A stretch of DNA of 16,437 nt from Candidatus Kaiserbacteria bacterium RIFCSPLOWO2_01_FULL_54_13 (lineage in GTDB: Bacteria > Patescibacteriota > Minisyncoccia > Phycocordibacterales > UBA2100). The notes beneath the pieces are model-generated. The model was not told the DNA's origin and ran no database searches. It was given only the letters and a program-made list of their open reading frames with translations. The translations under genes and the position numbers were made by a program. The stretch spans positions 1-16,437 of the forward strand of contig MFLZ01000005.1 of the NCBI GenBank assembly GCA_001781685.1, given 5' to 3'. Position 1 is the first letter of the stretch. The number at the start of each line of letters is the position of its first letter. Positions 4,331-11,209 of the stretch are shown in pieces.

Positions 4331-6826
4331 ATGGCACGCCAAAAAGACGAGAATCCGCCAGCTGGCGGAACCAAACCAGCGGTCCATCACGGCATTGTTC
4401 CGCGAAGCATCTCAACCGAGATGCGCGAGAGCTACCTCGACTATGCGATGTCGGTCATTACGGCCCGCGCGCTCCCGGATGTGCGAGATGGCTTGAAGCC
4501 CGTGCACCGGCGCATCCTATACGCCATGCAGGAAGCGGGACTCACGGTCTCGGCGAAGACTCGCAAATCTGCGACTGTCGTCGGCGATGTCATCGGCAAG
4601 TACCACCCGCACGGCGACGCCGCGGTCTACGATGCGATGGTAAAGATGGCGCAGGATTTTACCATGCGCTATCCCCTGATCGTTGGTCAGGGCAACTTCG
4701 GCTCGATCGACGGCGATGCTCCCGCGGCGTACCGCTACACAGAAGCGAAGATGTCGAGGCTCGCCTCCGAGATGCTCCGTGACATTGAAAAAGAAACAGT
4801 CGCTTTTCGGCCCAACTACGACAACACTAAGAAGGAACCGACTGTAATGCCGGCCGCGATCCCAAATCTTCTTTTGAACGGCACACTTGGTATCGCAGTC
4901 GGAATGGCTTCGAACATTCCTCCGCACAACCTCCGCGAAGTGTGCGAGGCGGTAGAGCATCTCATCGAGAATCCAGCCGCAACAACTGAAGATCTCCTCA
5001 CGTTCGTGCAGGGGCCGGATTTCCCTACCGGCTGCATCGCGTTCAATCAGAGAGATATCGCGCATGCCTACTCAACTGGGCGTGGGCCTGTGGTTGTACG
5101 CGGCGACGCAGAGATAACTGAAGGGAAGAAGGGCGACTACCAGATTGTCATCACTTCGATACCGTTTCGCGTCAACAAAGCAGATCTTCTCACGAAGATC
5201 GCCGATCTCGTGCATCAGAAGAAGCTCGAGGGCATCCGCGACATTCGCGACGAGAGCACCAAAGACATCCGTGTTGTTGTTGAGCTCAAGAATAACGCGA
5301 ACGCGCAGACGGTCTTAAACTACCTCTACAAGCACACGCAGCTCGAGGAGACCTTTCACTACAACGTGGTTGCGCTCGTCGACGGCGTGCCGCAGACGCT
5401 CTCCTTAAAGGCGCTTCTCGAATATTTCGTTGCGTTTAGGAGGGAAGTCGTCACAAAGCGCACGAAATTCGACCTCGCGAGAGCGCAGGAGCGCGAGCAT
5501 ATATTGCTCGGCCTCAAGAAGGCCCTAGACCACATCGACGAGATAATCGCGCTCATAAAGAAGTCGAAGGACGTGGAGGATGCGCGCGCCGGACTCATGA
5601 GCAAATTCAAGTTCTCCGAGAAACAGGCGAACGCGATTCTTGAGATGAAGCTTCAGAGACTTGCGGGACTCGAGCGCAAAAAAGTGGAGGACGAACTCAA
5701 AGAAGTGCAAGCTTTGATCGAAGAGCTCGCAGCACTTCTCAAGAGCGAGAAGAAATTGATGGAAACGATCAAGAAGGAGATTCGCGGGGTTGTGGAAAAA
5801 TATGGTGACGAGCGGCGCACGAAAATCGTGAAGCGGCCAGCAAAGCTCCTCTCGGCAGAAGACCTCGTCGCGGACGAAGATTTCGTGCTCGTCTTGACTC
5901 AGGGCGGCTATATCAAGCGGACAAACCCAAACGAGTACCGCAGGCAGAAGCGCGGAGGCGTGGGTGTTGTTGACCTCGACACCAAAGAGGAAGATTTCGT
6001 CACGCAGTTCCTCACGGCTTCGGCACACTCTGATCTCCTCTTTTTCTCCGACCGCGGCAAGGTCTATCAGCTCAAGATGTACGAGCTTCCGGAAGGCAAA
6101 CGCGCGACGAAAGGTAAATCGATCATGAACTTTCTCTCCTTGGAGCAAGGAGAAACGGTGACGTCTATTCTTGCCATGCCAAAGCAGAAGAAAACGGTAG
6201 AGGATCTTTCGCTCGTGATGGCGACCAAAAAAGGAACGGTGAAGAAAGTTGCGGCAAACAAGTTACACGAAGTGCGCAGAAGCGGCTTGATCGCAATTAA
6301 TCTCGACAAAGGAGACTCGCTCATTTCCGCGCAGTTCGTACACAAGGGCGACAGCGTGATACTCGTAACGGCGAAGGGTCAGTCAATACGGTTCGATGAA
6401 AAAAGTGTGCGTGAGATGGGCCGCCAGGCTGCCGGCGTGCGCGGGATGAAATTAGGTTCAAGTGACTCTATCGTCGGCACCGGTGTCGTGCCCAAAGGCG
6501 CCAAAGGCGAACTCCTCGTGCTTTCCTCGACTGGCTACGGCAAGAAAACGAAGCTCGACGAGTACAAGGTGCAAGGCCGCGGCGGCTCTGGCATCAAGAC
6601 AATGTCTATCACACAGAAGACCAAGCAGCTCGTGGGTGGCGCGGTAATTCTCGGCGGAGGTGAGCTCGTTGCAATGTCGAAGAAAAGCCAGACTATCCGC
6701 ATCGGCCTCGACGAAATTCCGACTTTGAGTCGCGCTACCCAAGGCGTCCGCGTAATGAAACTCCGCGAAGGCGATTCGGTCGCTTCGTTTGTGGTATTTG
6801 AAAGCGAAGAAAATGCAACCGCGTGA
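4331..6826 (+). CDS. gyrA: DNA gyrase subunit A
   Basis: Type IIA topoisomerase breakage-reunion subunit, 831 aa, which with GyrB introduces negative supercoils. The winged-helix region has GKYHPHGDAAVYDAMV (residues 89-104), and the catalytic tyrosine is Tyr136 in AYRYTEA. A coiled coil spans about 380-510 and the C-terminal beta-pinwheel about 520-825. The position equal to E. coli Ser83 is Ala97, a residue linked to low fluoroquinolone sensitivity in other bacteria. The GyrA box reads QKRGGVG (539-545) against the QRRGG(K/R)G consensus. Two degenerate positions leave some doubt between GyrA and ParC, but length and layout favour GyrA. Residues 9-13 (PPAGG) are encoded by a perfect 16-bp palindrome. 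It is followed by a REP-like hairpin and a convergent transposase gene. Confidence 0.95.
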   Translation: MARQKDENPPAGGTKPAVHHGIVPRSISTEMRESYLDYAMSVITARALPDVRDGLKPVHRRILYAMQEAGLTVSAKTRKSATVVGDVIGKYHPHGDAAVYDAMVKMAQDFTMRYPLIVGQGNFGSIDGDAPAAYRYTEAKMSRLASEMLRDIEKETVAFRPNYDNTKKEPTVMPAAIPNLLLNGTLGIAVGMASNIPPHNLREVCEAVEHLIENPAATTEDLLTFVQGPDFPTGCIAFNQRDIAHAYSTGRGPVVVRGDAEITEGKKGDYQIVITSIPFRVNKADLLTKIADLVHQKKLEGIRDIRDESTKDIRVVVELKNNANAQTVLNYLYKHTQLEETFHYNVVALVDGVPQTLSLKALLEYFVAFRREVVTKRTKFDLARAQEREHILLGLKKALDHIDEIIALIKKSKDVEDARAGLMSKFKFSEKQANAILEMKLQRLAGLERKKVEDELKEVQALIEELAALLKSEKKLMETIKKEIRGVVEKYGDERRTKIVKRPAKLLSAEDLVADEDFVLVLTQGGYIKRTNPNEYRRQKRGGVGVVDLDTKEEDFVTQFLTASAHSDLLFFSDRGKVYQLKMYELPEGKRATKGKSIMNFLSLEQGETVTSILAMPKQKKTVEDLSLVMATKKGTVKKVAANKLHEVRRSGLIAINLDKGDSLISAQFVHKGDSVILVTAKGQSIRFDEKSVREMGRQAAGVRGMKLGSSDSIVGTGVVPKGAKGELLVLSSTGYGKKTKLDEYKVQGRGGSGIKTMSITQKTKQLVGGAVILGGGELVAMSKKSQTIRIGLDEIPTLSRATQGVRVMKLREGDSVASFVVFESEENATA
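4354..4369. repeat. 16-bp perfect palindrome in gyrA codons
   Basis: TCCGCCAGCTGGCGGA is a perfect palindrome read as PPAGG in the extreme N-terminal tail of GyrA. Near-copies: 8042-8057 (15 of 16 identical) and a related core at 13266-13283. Confidence 0.75.
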
Positions 6827-6840
6827 CGTCGGATGCCTAA

Positions 6841-6869
6841 ATATTATGGATGTCCGACATCCATAATAT
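6841..6869. repeat. REP-like palindrome, copy 1
   Basis: 14-bp arms ATATTATGGATGTC and GACATCCATAATAT pair perfectly around a central C. It lies 15 nt after the gyrA stop and touches the last base of the transposase stop codon, so it can also act as a hairpin between the convergent genes. Confidence 0.88.
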
Positions 6870-7534
6870 CATTCAAGGAAGCGTTCGGGCAGCTTGTCGC
6901 TGGATTTTGCAGGATTCCTAAGGTAGCTCAAGGTTTCCTTTTCCACATTCCCGATCGACTCTTTGAAGAATTCCGTCGTGAGAATTGAGGGAAAGTTCTT
7001 CCGTCCGCAGTAGTCGGCGTAGCTGCTCCACGGATATTTCTCGAGATAAGCTTTTGCTTTTGTCGAATCGGCGACGCGGCTATTTCGCCATTCTCGCGCT
7101 CCCGAAAGATAGTCGAGCGGGTTGAGATGAATATAATGCAGGATGTGCAGAAAATGCGCACTGGAATGAATCAGTATTTTTTTTGTTTTACCCTGAAATA
7201 ACACGCCACTCCTCTTATAACGCTCGTTGAAGTAGTTCGTATACCCCGTATTGAGTTTACGCATAAAGCTGATAAGGCCTCCTTCTGTGCGCTCTGAAAC
7301 GAGAAGGTGATAGTGGTTGCGCATCAAACACCACGCGTGAAGATCAACTATGCGTTCTCTCTCGATATATGGATGTCCGACATCCATAATTTTTCTGAAT
7401 GAGTAGGCAACGTTGCTCGCGGGCTTCGTGTCGTTGAATTCGAAGAGGTCGTGAACAAATCGAGCGCGGTCGCGATCGTCCATGTATATCGTTCGCTTTT
7501 CCGTGCCTCTGTTTAGAATGTGATAGAGCTCCAC
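6869..7534 (-). CDS. REP-associated tyrosine transposase (RAYT, Y1/IS200-like)
   Basis: 221 aa. Y1 transposases of the HUH class cut single-stranded DNA with a tyrosine; RAYTs are single-copy relatives tied to REP palindromes. Visible parts: an N-terminal strand YHILNRGTEKRTIY (residues 4-17), the metal-binding HUH motif HYH (74-76) in CLMRNHYHLLV, the helix GYTNYFNERYKRSGVLFQG with candidate catalytic Tyr98 and Tyr101, and a C-terminal domain with HYIHLNPL and KYPWSSYADY. The start is GTG 7534: an in-frame TAG lies shortly upstream and the only nearby ATG is out of frame. REP-like palindromes in opposite orientation bound the gene, and a third copy encodes residues of about 49-56 (IMDVGHPY). 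The frame is intact, so it may be active. Confidence 0.92.
   Translation of the reverse strand: MELYHILNRGTEKRTIYMDDRDRARFVHDLFEFNDTKPASNVAYSFRKIMDVGHPYIERERIVDLHAWCLMRNHYHLLVSERTEGGLISFMRKLNTGYTNYFNERYKRSGVLFQGKTKKILIHSSAHFLHILHYIHLNPLDYLSGAREWRNSRVADSTKAKAYLEKYPWSSYADYCGRKNFPSILTTEFFKESIGNVEKETLSYLRNPAKSSDKLPERFLE
7368..7388. repeat. REP-like palindrome, copy 2 (inside the transposase frame)
   Basis: 10-bp arms TATGGATGTC and GACATCCATA around a central C, same core and orientation as copy 1. It is translated on the minus strand as part of KIMDVGHPYIE, between the N-terminal strand region and the HUH motif. Confidence 0.82.
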
Positions 7535-7547
7535 AGGCGGAGCCTAC

Positions 7548-7578
7548 CATATTATGTATGTCGGACATCCATAATATG
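7548..7578. repeat. REP-like palindrome, copy 3 (inverted)
   Basis: 15-bp arms CATATTATGTATGTC and GACATCCATAATATG around a central G, one mismatch (7557/7569). The central base shows it is reversed relative to copies 1 and 2. It lies between the transposase start and the methyltransferase promoter. Confidence 0.85.
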
Positions 7579-7613
7579 TGTATAAATCGCAGAAAAATCT
7601 GACAATCCTAGCG

Positions 7614-7619
7614 TATAAT
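7614..7619 (+). promoter_or_regulatory. -10 box TATAAT, leaderless promoter of the methyltransferase operon
   Basis: A perfect TATAAT ends 6 nt before ATG 7626, with no Shine-Dalgarno. It probably drives the coupled genes to 10672. Confidence 0.6.
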
Positions 7620-7625
7620 CGACAG

Positions 7626-8213
7626 ATGCGAACGGTGACTCCGCTCAAGACGGAAGGTTTTGCACATCCGCCGAGAAACGTTGCCGCACTTGGGATTCAG
7701 GGGGGAATGCGGGTTGCAGACTTTGGGGCGGGATCCGGTGCATACACGTTTGCTATTGCGGAGCGACTCGGAGGCTCGGGCAAGGTATATGCGATAGACG
7801 TGCAGCGCGACCTTCTGCGGCGCGTCGCCAATGAAGCGACGCGCCGCGGCTACAAAAATGTTGAGGTGATATGGGCCGACCTTGAGATGCCACGCGCGTC
7901 GAAACTCGCGGATGGTTCGATAGATCTTATTCTAGTCTCGAATCTCCTCTTTCAAGTGCCCGACAAGCTCCCGATTCTGCGGGAAGCGCGGCGCATCGTG
8001 AAGCCGTCGGGAAGTGTCGTCGTGATCGATTGGTCGGATTCTCCGCCAACTGGCGGATGGCGTCTGGGGCCGGCCAAAGAAGATGTCGTAAAAAAAGCAG
8101 CCGCACGCGAGCTCGCAGAGAAAGCAGGACTTGAAGTGAACAGAGAATTCCCCGCAGGCGCGCACCACTATGGTTTGATCCTGCATCCAAAATCAACCTC
8201 GTCACCAGTATGA
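7626..8213 (+). CDS. Class I SAM-dependent methyltransferase (UbiE-like)
   Basis: 195 aa, Rossmann-fold methyltransferase using S-adenosylmethionine. Motif I is VADFGAGSGAYTFAIAERLG (residues 30-49), the acidic ribose-binding strand is VYAIDVQ, then a DLEMP stretch and the post-motif II strand IDLILVSNLLFQVPD. The substrate cannot be told from sequence; no quinone pathway genes are nearby. A GTG at 7578 would add 16 residues but would place the TATAAT box inside the gene, so ATG 7626 is chosen. The codons for residues 140-144 (PPTGG, within SDSPPTGGWRLGP) are a 16-bp near-palindrome and look inserted. The stop overlaps the next start by 4 nt (ATGA), so the two are probably translationally coupled. 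Confidence 0.87.
   Translation: MRTVTPLKTEGFAHPPRNVAALGIQGGMRVADFGAGSGAYTFAIAERLGGSGKVYAIDVQRDLLRRVANEATRRGYKNVEVIWADLEMPRASKLADGSIDLILVSNLLFQVPDKLPILREARRIVKPSGSVVVIDWSDSPPTGGWRLGPAKEDVVKKAAARELAEKAGLEVNREFPAGAHHYGLILHPKSTSSPV
8042..8057. repeat. 16-bp near-palindrome in methyltransferase codons
   Basis: TCCGCCAACTGGCGGA differs from the palindrome in gyrA at one centre base and is read in the same frame, as PPTGG. Confidence 0.65.
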
Positions 8214-9508
8214 TGAATTTATCAGTTTTTCAAGTCATAGTTCTCGCCGTGTTCGCGGCGCTCGCGATTTCCGGCATTCTTATTTTTGCGCTCGTCGTCT
8301 CCGGCGGCGGCGGCAATCAAGTTGGTCCCGTCACCATCTGGGGCACTTTGCCGCCGGAAGCCTTCGCGGTCGTTTTGCGGCAGGCATCAGAAAAAGACAA
8401 CCGGCTTTCACAGGTTTCCTACGTTCAGAAAGATCCTGCGCAGTATGAGGGCCTCCTCACGGAGGCTCTCGCGAGCGGCGTGGGCCCCGATATCTTTCTC
8501 CTGCGGCAGGATTACAGCATAGACAATGCGGGTAAGGTCGTGCCTATTCCGTACGAGTTCCTTTCTCGTTCACAGTTCAAGGACACATTTGTCGAAGCAT
8601 CAGAGCCGTACCTAGCGGAAAACGGAGTCCTGGGTATTCCTCTTGCGGTGGATCCGATGATTTTGTATTGGAACCGGGATATGTTATCCGCAGGCGGTTT
8701 CGCGAAGCCCCCTCAATATTGGGAGGAACTTCCTGATATTGCAAAGAAGATCGTGAAGAAGGACGATTCCGGAAAGATACTGAAGGCAGCAATTTCATTC
8801 GGCGAATACGAAAACGTCAGTCATGCCAAGGACATAGTGGCGCTCCTCACGCTTCAGGCTGGCGGTTCGATAACGCAAAGAGATTCCAGCGGACGCCTTC
8901 TTCCGACCTTGTCCGCGCGTACCGCCGGACCGCAACAGGCCACGGAGTCGGCACTGCGCTTCTACACCGAGTTCGCGGATCCCTCGAAGATCAACTATTC
9001 GTGGAACCGCTCTCTTCGAAATTCACTCACTGCATTTGCAGGCGGAGATCTTGCTCTCTACCTTGGGTATGCAAGTGAGGCGACCGTGATTGCACGGACA
9101 AATCCGAACCTCAACTTCGCGGTCGCGCCGGTGCCGCAGATCAAGGGATCGGATCGGACACTTAGCGTGGCGCGCGTGTACGCGCTTGCAGTTTCTCGTG
9201 CGAGCAAAAAGCCCGATGGAGCAATGATCGTTGCGCTCCTCATGGGTGACCCGGATGTCGCTCGCGCGCTCTCTACAGCTCTTGGGGTCCCGTCCACTCG
9301 CCGCGACGTGCTCTCCGAAAAGGGTGAGGACGAGAATGTTCTCTTCAAGAGAGAGGCACTTATTGCGCGCTCGTGGATCGATCCTGATCCTGAAGAGACA
9401 AACGAGATTTTCCGGGCTATGATTGAGGGCATAACGAGCGGCTCGGCGCGGCCCGCCGAGGCCATAGGTCGTGCGAATCAACAACTAGCGCAGATTCTGG
9501 AACAATGA
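8210..9508 (+). CDS. Membrane-anchored extracellular solute-binding protein (family 1)
   Basis: 432 aa. An N-terminal hydrophobic helix (residues 7-31, VFQVIVLAVFAALAISGILI and on) is followed by a Gly-rich linker and the ligand-binding fold: VTIWGTLPPEAF, GPDIFLLRQDYS, GIPLAVDPMILYWNRDML, then KPPQYWEELPDIAKKI. These match the ABC sugar-binding protein pattern (DxxxL, PxxLYYNKDL, PPxTWDEL). There is no lipobox cysteine, so it is held by the helix rather than by lipid. The ligand is unknown. No ABC permease or ATPase lies in the window; instead it overlaps by 4 nt the methyltransferase before it and the pilin-like gene after it, which suggests a role in that assembly or a shared uptake function (inference). 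Confidence 0.85.
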   Translation: MMNLSVFQVIVLAVFAALAISGILIFALVVSGGGGNQVGPVTIWGTLPPEAFAVVLRQASEKDNRLSQVSYVQKDPAQYEGLLTEALASGVGPDIFLLRQDYSIDNAGKVVPIPYEFLSRSQFKDTFVEASEPYLAENGVLGIPLAVDPMILYWNRDMLSAGGFAKPPQYWEELPDIAKKIVKKDDSGKILKAAISFGEYENVSHAKDIVALLTLQAGGSITQRDSSGRLLPTLSARTAGPQQATESALRFYTEFADPSKINYSWNRSLRNSLTAFAGGDLALYLGYASEATVIARTNPNLNFAVAPVPQIKGSDRTLSVARVYALAVSRASKKPDGAMIVALLMGDPDVARALSTALGVPSTRRDVLSEKGEDENVLFKREALIARSWIDPDPEETNEIFRAMIEGITSGSARPAEAIGRANQQLAQILEQ

Positions 9509-9870
9509 CGAAAACACATCGCATAGCACAGCGTATTCTCCTCAGCGTGGCTTTTCTCTCGACTATTCTTTTCGCTTCGGATGCGTTTGCCCAAGGAGCT
9601 CTACAGAATCCTCTGAATTCCAGCTTTAGTACCATTCCCACGTTCATCGCGGGGGCTCTCAAAGCGCTCGCCTTGATCGCGCTTCCCATCATCACGCTTT
9701 TTCTCGTCATTTCCGGATTTCTTTTCGTTACGGCACAGGGAAACGAGCAGAAGCTTGCCACTGCGAAGAAGAACTTTCTCTACGTCATCATCGGTGCACT
9801 CCTCATACTTGGTGCGTGGATTATCGCAACTTTGATCGCGGGCACCATCAACCAACTCACCGGGCGCTGA
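9505..9870 (+). CDS. Secreted two-helix membrane protein, TrbC/VirB2 pilin-like
   Basis: 121 aa. Signal peptide with AFA cleavage motif at residues 27-29, then a short linker and two hydrophobic helices (about 48-75 and 90-113) joined by a charged loop NEQKLATAKKN. This is the architecture of VirB2/TrbC pilins of type IV secretion systems and of the CPR pilin-like proteins. Sequence similarity to named families is too low for certainty, and no VirB4 or other secretion ATPase is in the window. Starts in the ATGA overlap with the solute-binding protein; 2 nt separate it from the next gene. Confidence 0.72.
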   Translation: MTKTHRIAQRILLSVAFLSTILFASDAFAQGALQNPLNSSFSTIPTFIAGALKALALIALPIITLFLVISGFLFVTAQGNEQKLATAKKNFLYVIIGALLILGAWIIATLIAGTINQLTGR

Positions 9871-9872
9871 CC

Positions 9873-10214
9873 ATGATTCCTCGCATCTTCGGTCTTGCCG
9901 TCTTGTTCGTGCCGATGGTCGTTCTTGCGGCGCCGCGTACGTTTCGAGAGCTCGCGTGTCTAATCGCCGATCTACTCGACACAGCAACGTTCGTCTTAAT
10001 CACTCTCGGACTCGTCATGTACTTCTGGGGAGTCGCGACGAATATTCCGCACTTCGGCGATGAGAAGGGCGCCGAGAAGCAAAAGTCGTTTTTCTTCTGG
10101 GGGCTTATCATTCTCTTTGTGATGGTCTCCATCTGGGGGATTATCCAGCTTTTGCAGAGCACGCTCTTAGGGACCGACCCCTTGAGGCCGGATACGGGAA
10201 ATTCGGTATGCTAG
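9873..10214 (+). CDS. Small membrane protein, pilin-like cluster paralogue A
   Basis: 113 aa from ATG 9873 (MIPRIFGLAVLF). A signal peptide probably ends at VLA-AP (near residue 20), followed by helices at about 35-54 and 73-93. The second helix reads FFWGLIILFVMVSIWGIIQLLQSTL, almost the same as in the genes at 10785 and 11210. A longer frame from 9816 overlaps the previous gene and is less likely. Function unknown; the topology is VirB2-like. Its end overlaps the next start by 7 nt. Confidence 0.75.
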   Translation: MIPRIFGLAVLFVPMVVLAAPRTFRELACLIADLLDTATFVLITLGLVMYFWGVATNIPHFGDEKGAEKQKSFFFWGLIILFVMVSIWGIIQLLQSTLLGTDPLRPDTGNSVC

Positions 10215-10672
10215 GTTTTCACATGCAATCCGTAGTCGAGACACGTGCGCGTATACCCGCGGCGATTGCCGCAATCGCCGCCATGTTTGCATTTGCGCCG
10301 ACGAGCGCCTCGGCGCTCACCTTCGTGCAGGCCATTGGCCTTTTTCATGTTGTAGTCGGGCTCTTACTCGCCGCGACGCTCATCATCTTCGCGACAGGAG
10401 TCGGTCTCTACATCGCGCGGCTCAACACGTGGCCCTCGCACCGCGAGACAGCAATCAGGGTGATGGAATGGGCGGTAACGATGCTCTTTGTGCTCATTAT
10501 TCTGATTGCGATAGTAAATTTCTTCCAGCGTCACAGCACGATTGCGCTTACGATTTTGGCGTTTGTGGCGATTGTGGCGGTCGCAATTCTCATCGTTCGC
10601 GTGGCGGCTCAAAGCAAGAAAACGTCTGCCCCTGCGCGCCCCGGGGGCACGACCGGGCGCCCGGCGAGGTAG
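10208..10672 (+). CDS. Polytopic membrane protein of the pilin-like cluster
   Basis: 154 aa. A predicted signal peptide ends near residue 36 in TSASA-LTF, followed by three hydrophobic segments (about 43-70, 88-108, 111-132), the loop ARLNTWPSHRETAIRV between the first two, and a basic Pro/Gly-rich tail. It lacks the WG-FVM-WG helix of its neighbours. Start ATG 10208 overlaps the previous stop; ATG 10223 is an alternative that removes five residues. Family not recognised. Last gene of the coupled run begun at 7626. Confidence 0.7.
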   Translation: MLGFHMQSVVETRARIPAAIAAIAAMFAFAPTSASALTFVQAIGLFHVVVGLLLAATLIIFATGVGLYIARLNTWPSHRETAIRVMEWAVTMLFVLIILIAIVNFFQRHSTIALTILAFVAIVAVAILIVRVAAQSKKTSAPARPGGTTGRPAR

Positions 10673-10693
10673 TGCCACAAGGAGCAAAATACG

Positions 10694-10702
10694 TTATCCA
10701 CA
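10694..10702 (+). promoter_or_regulatory. Single consensus DnaA-box sequence
   Basis: TTATCCACA fits the DnaA-box consensus exactly, but it is alone and not in an AT-rich origin-like setting. Reported as a sequence match only. Confidence 0.2.
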
Positions 10703-10750
10703 TAGTTGCAGCGAGGCGATTGTGTTTTTTGGCTAGACATATAGCATTAG

Positions 10751-10774
10751 TGATAACTTAGACTAACTTATACA
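10751..10774 (+). promoter_or_regulatory. Promoter of the 10785 gene with a 10-bp tandem repeat
   Basis: TGATAACTTA and GACTAACTTA (10751-10770) share TAACTTA at a 10-bp spacing, one helical turn, directly before the possible -10 box TATACA (10769-10774). The -10 ends 10 nt before ATG 10785. The repeat could bind a regulator. Confidence 0.35.
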
Positions 10775-10784
10775 TGCTAGGTAT

Positions 10785-11156
10785 ATGAACTCACGTATCG
10801 CCTCTTCTGTTTTGCCGTTTGCGGCACTCCTAATCCCAGCGCTTGCGAGTGCGGCGACGCTTAAAGACACGCTTGTTCTTGTCAGTCAGATCTTGAATGG
10901 CGTAATTGGGCTCTTCATCACTCTTGCGATCGTCGTCTTCTTCTGGGGCTTGATCAAGTACCTCTGGAGCATGGATCAAGAGAATGCTCACCAAGGCTTG
11001 AAGATCATGTTCTGGGGCTTAATCGCGGTTTTCGTCATGGTTTCCATCTGGGGGATCATCCGGCTTCTGCAGAACACGCTCCAAGTGACGTCGACGGATC
11101 CCATTATCCCGAAAGGCATCGTTGCCAACCCGGGTGGTACTTATTACCCGCAGTAG
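10785..11156 (+). CDS. Small membrane protein, pilin-like cluster paralogue B
   Basis: 123 aa. Signal peptide ending in ALASA-AT (near residue 23), helix 1 at about 36-60 (LNGVIGLFITLAIVVFFWGLIKYLW), a polar loop SMDQENAHQG, helix 2 FWGLIAVFVMVSIWGIIRLLQNTL, and a polar Pro/Gly tail. Close paralogue of the gene at 9873 (same helix 2) and of the gene at 11210. The layout fits VirB2/TrbC-like subunits; function unknown. It has its own promoter and is followed by a hairpin. Confidence 0.75.
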   Translation: MNSRIASSVLPFAALLIPALASAATLKDTLVLVSQILNGVIGLFITLAIVVFFWGLIKYLWSMDQENAHQGLKIMFWGLIAVFVMVSIWGIIRLLQNTLQVTSTDPIIPKGIVANPGGTYYPQ

Positions 11157-11170
11157 TTGGTGTGTCGCAA

Positions 11171-11201
11171 AGGCGAGATTGTCTCGGAAGAGATTTCGCC
11201 T
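11171..11201 (+). terminator. Hairpin between paralogues B and C
   Basis: AGGCGA (11171-11176) pairs with TCGCCT (11196-11201); inside, TCTC and GAGA close a GGAA tetraloop. GAATTTTC follows and the next ATG is at 11210. It could end paralogue B transcription or fold in the leader of paralogue C. Confidence 0.4.
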
Positions 11202-11209
11202 GAATTTTC

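Noticed and set aside
5525..6148. 207-codon minus-strand frame inside gyrA
   Set aside because: Antisense shadow of the gyrA coiled coil; no start signals and no recognisable domain.
7578..7625. Longer methyltransferase starting at GTG 7578
   Set aside because: The extension would contain the perfect TATAAT promoter box and start on the last base of a REP palindrome.
10694..10702. Replication origin from a perfect DnaA box
   Set aside because: Only one box, no AT-rich unwinding stretch, and dnaA/dnaN are absent nearby.
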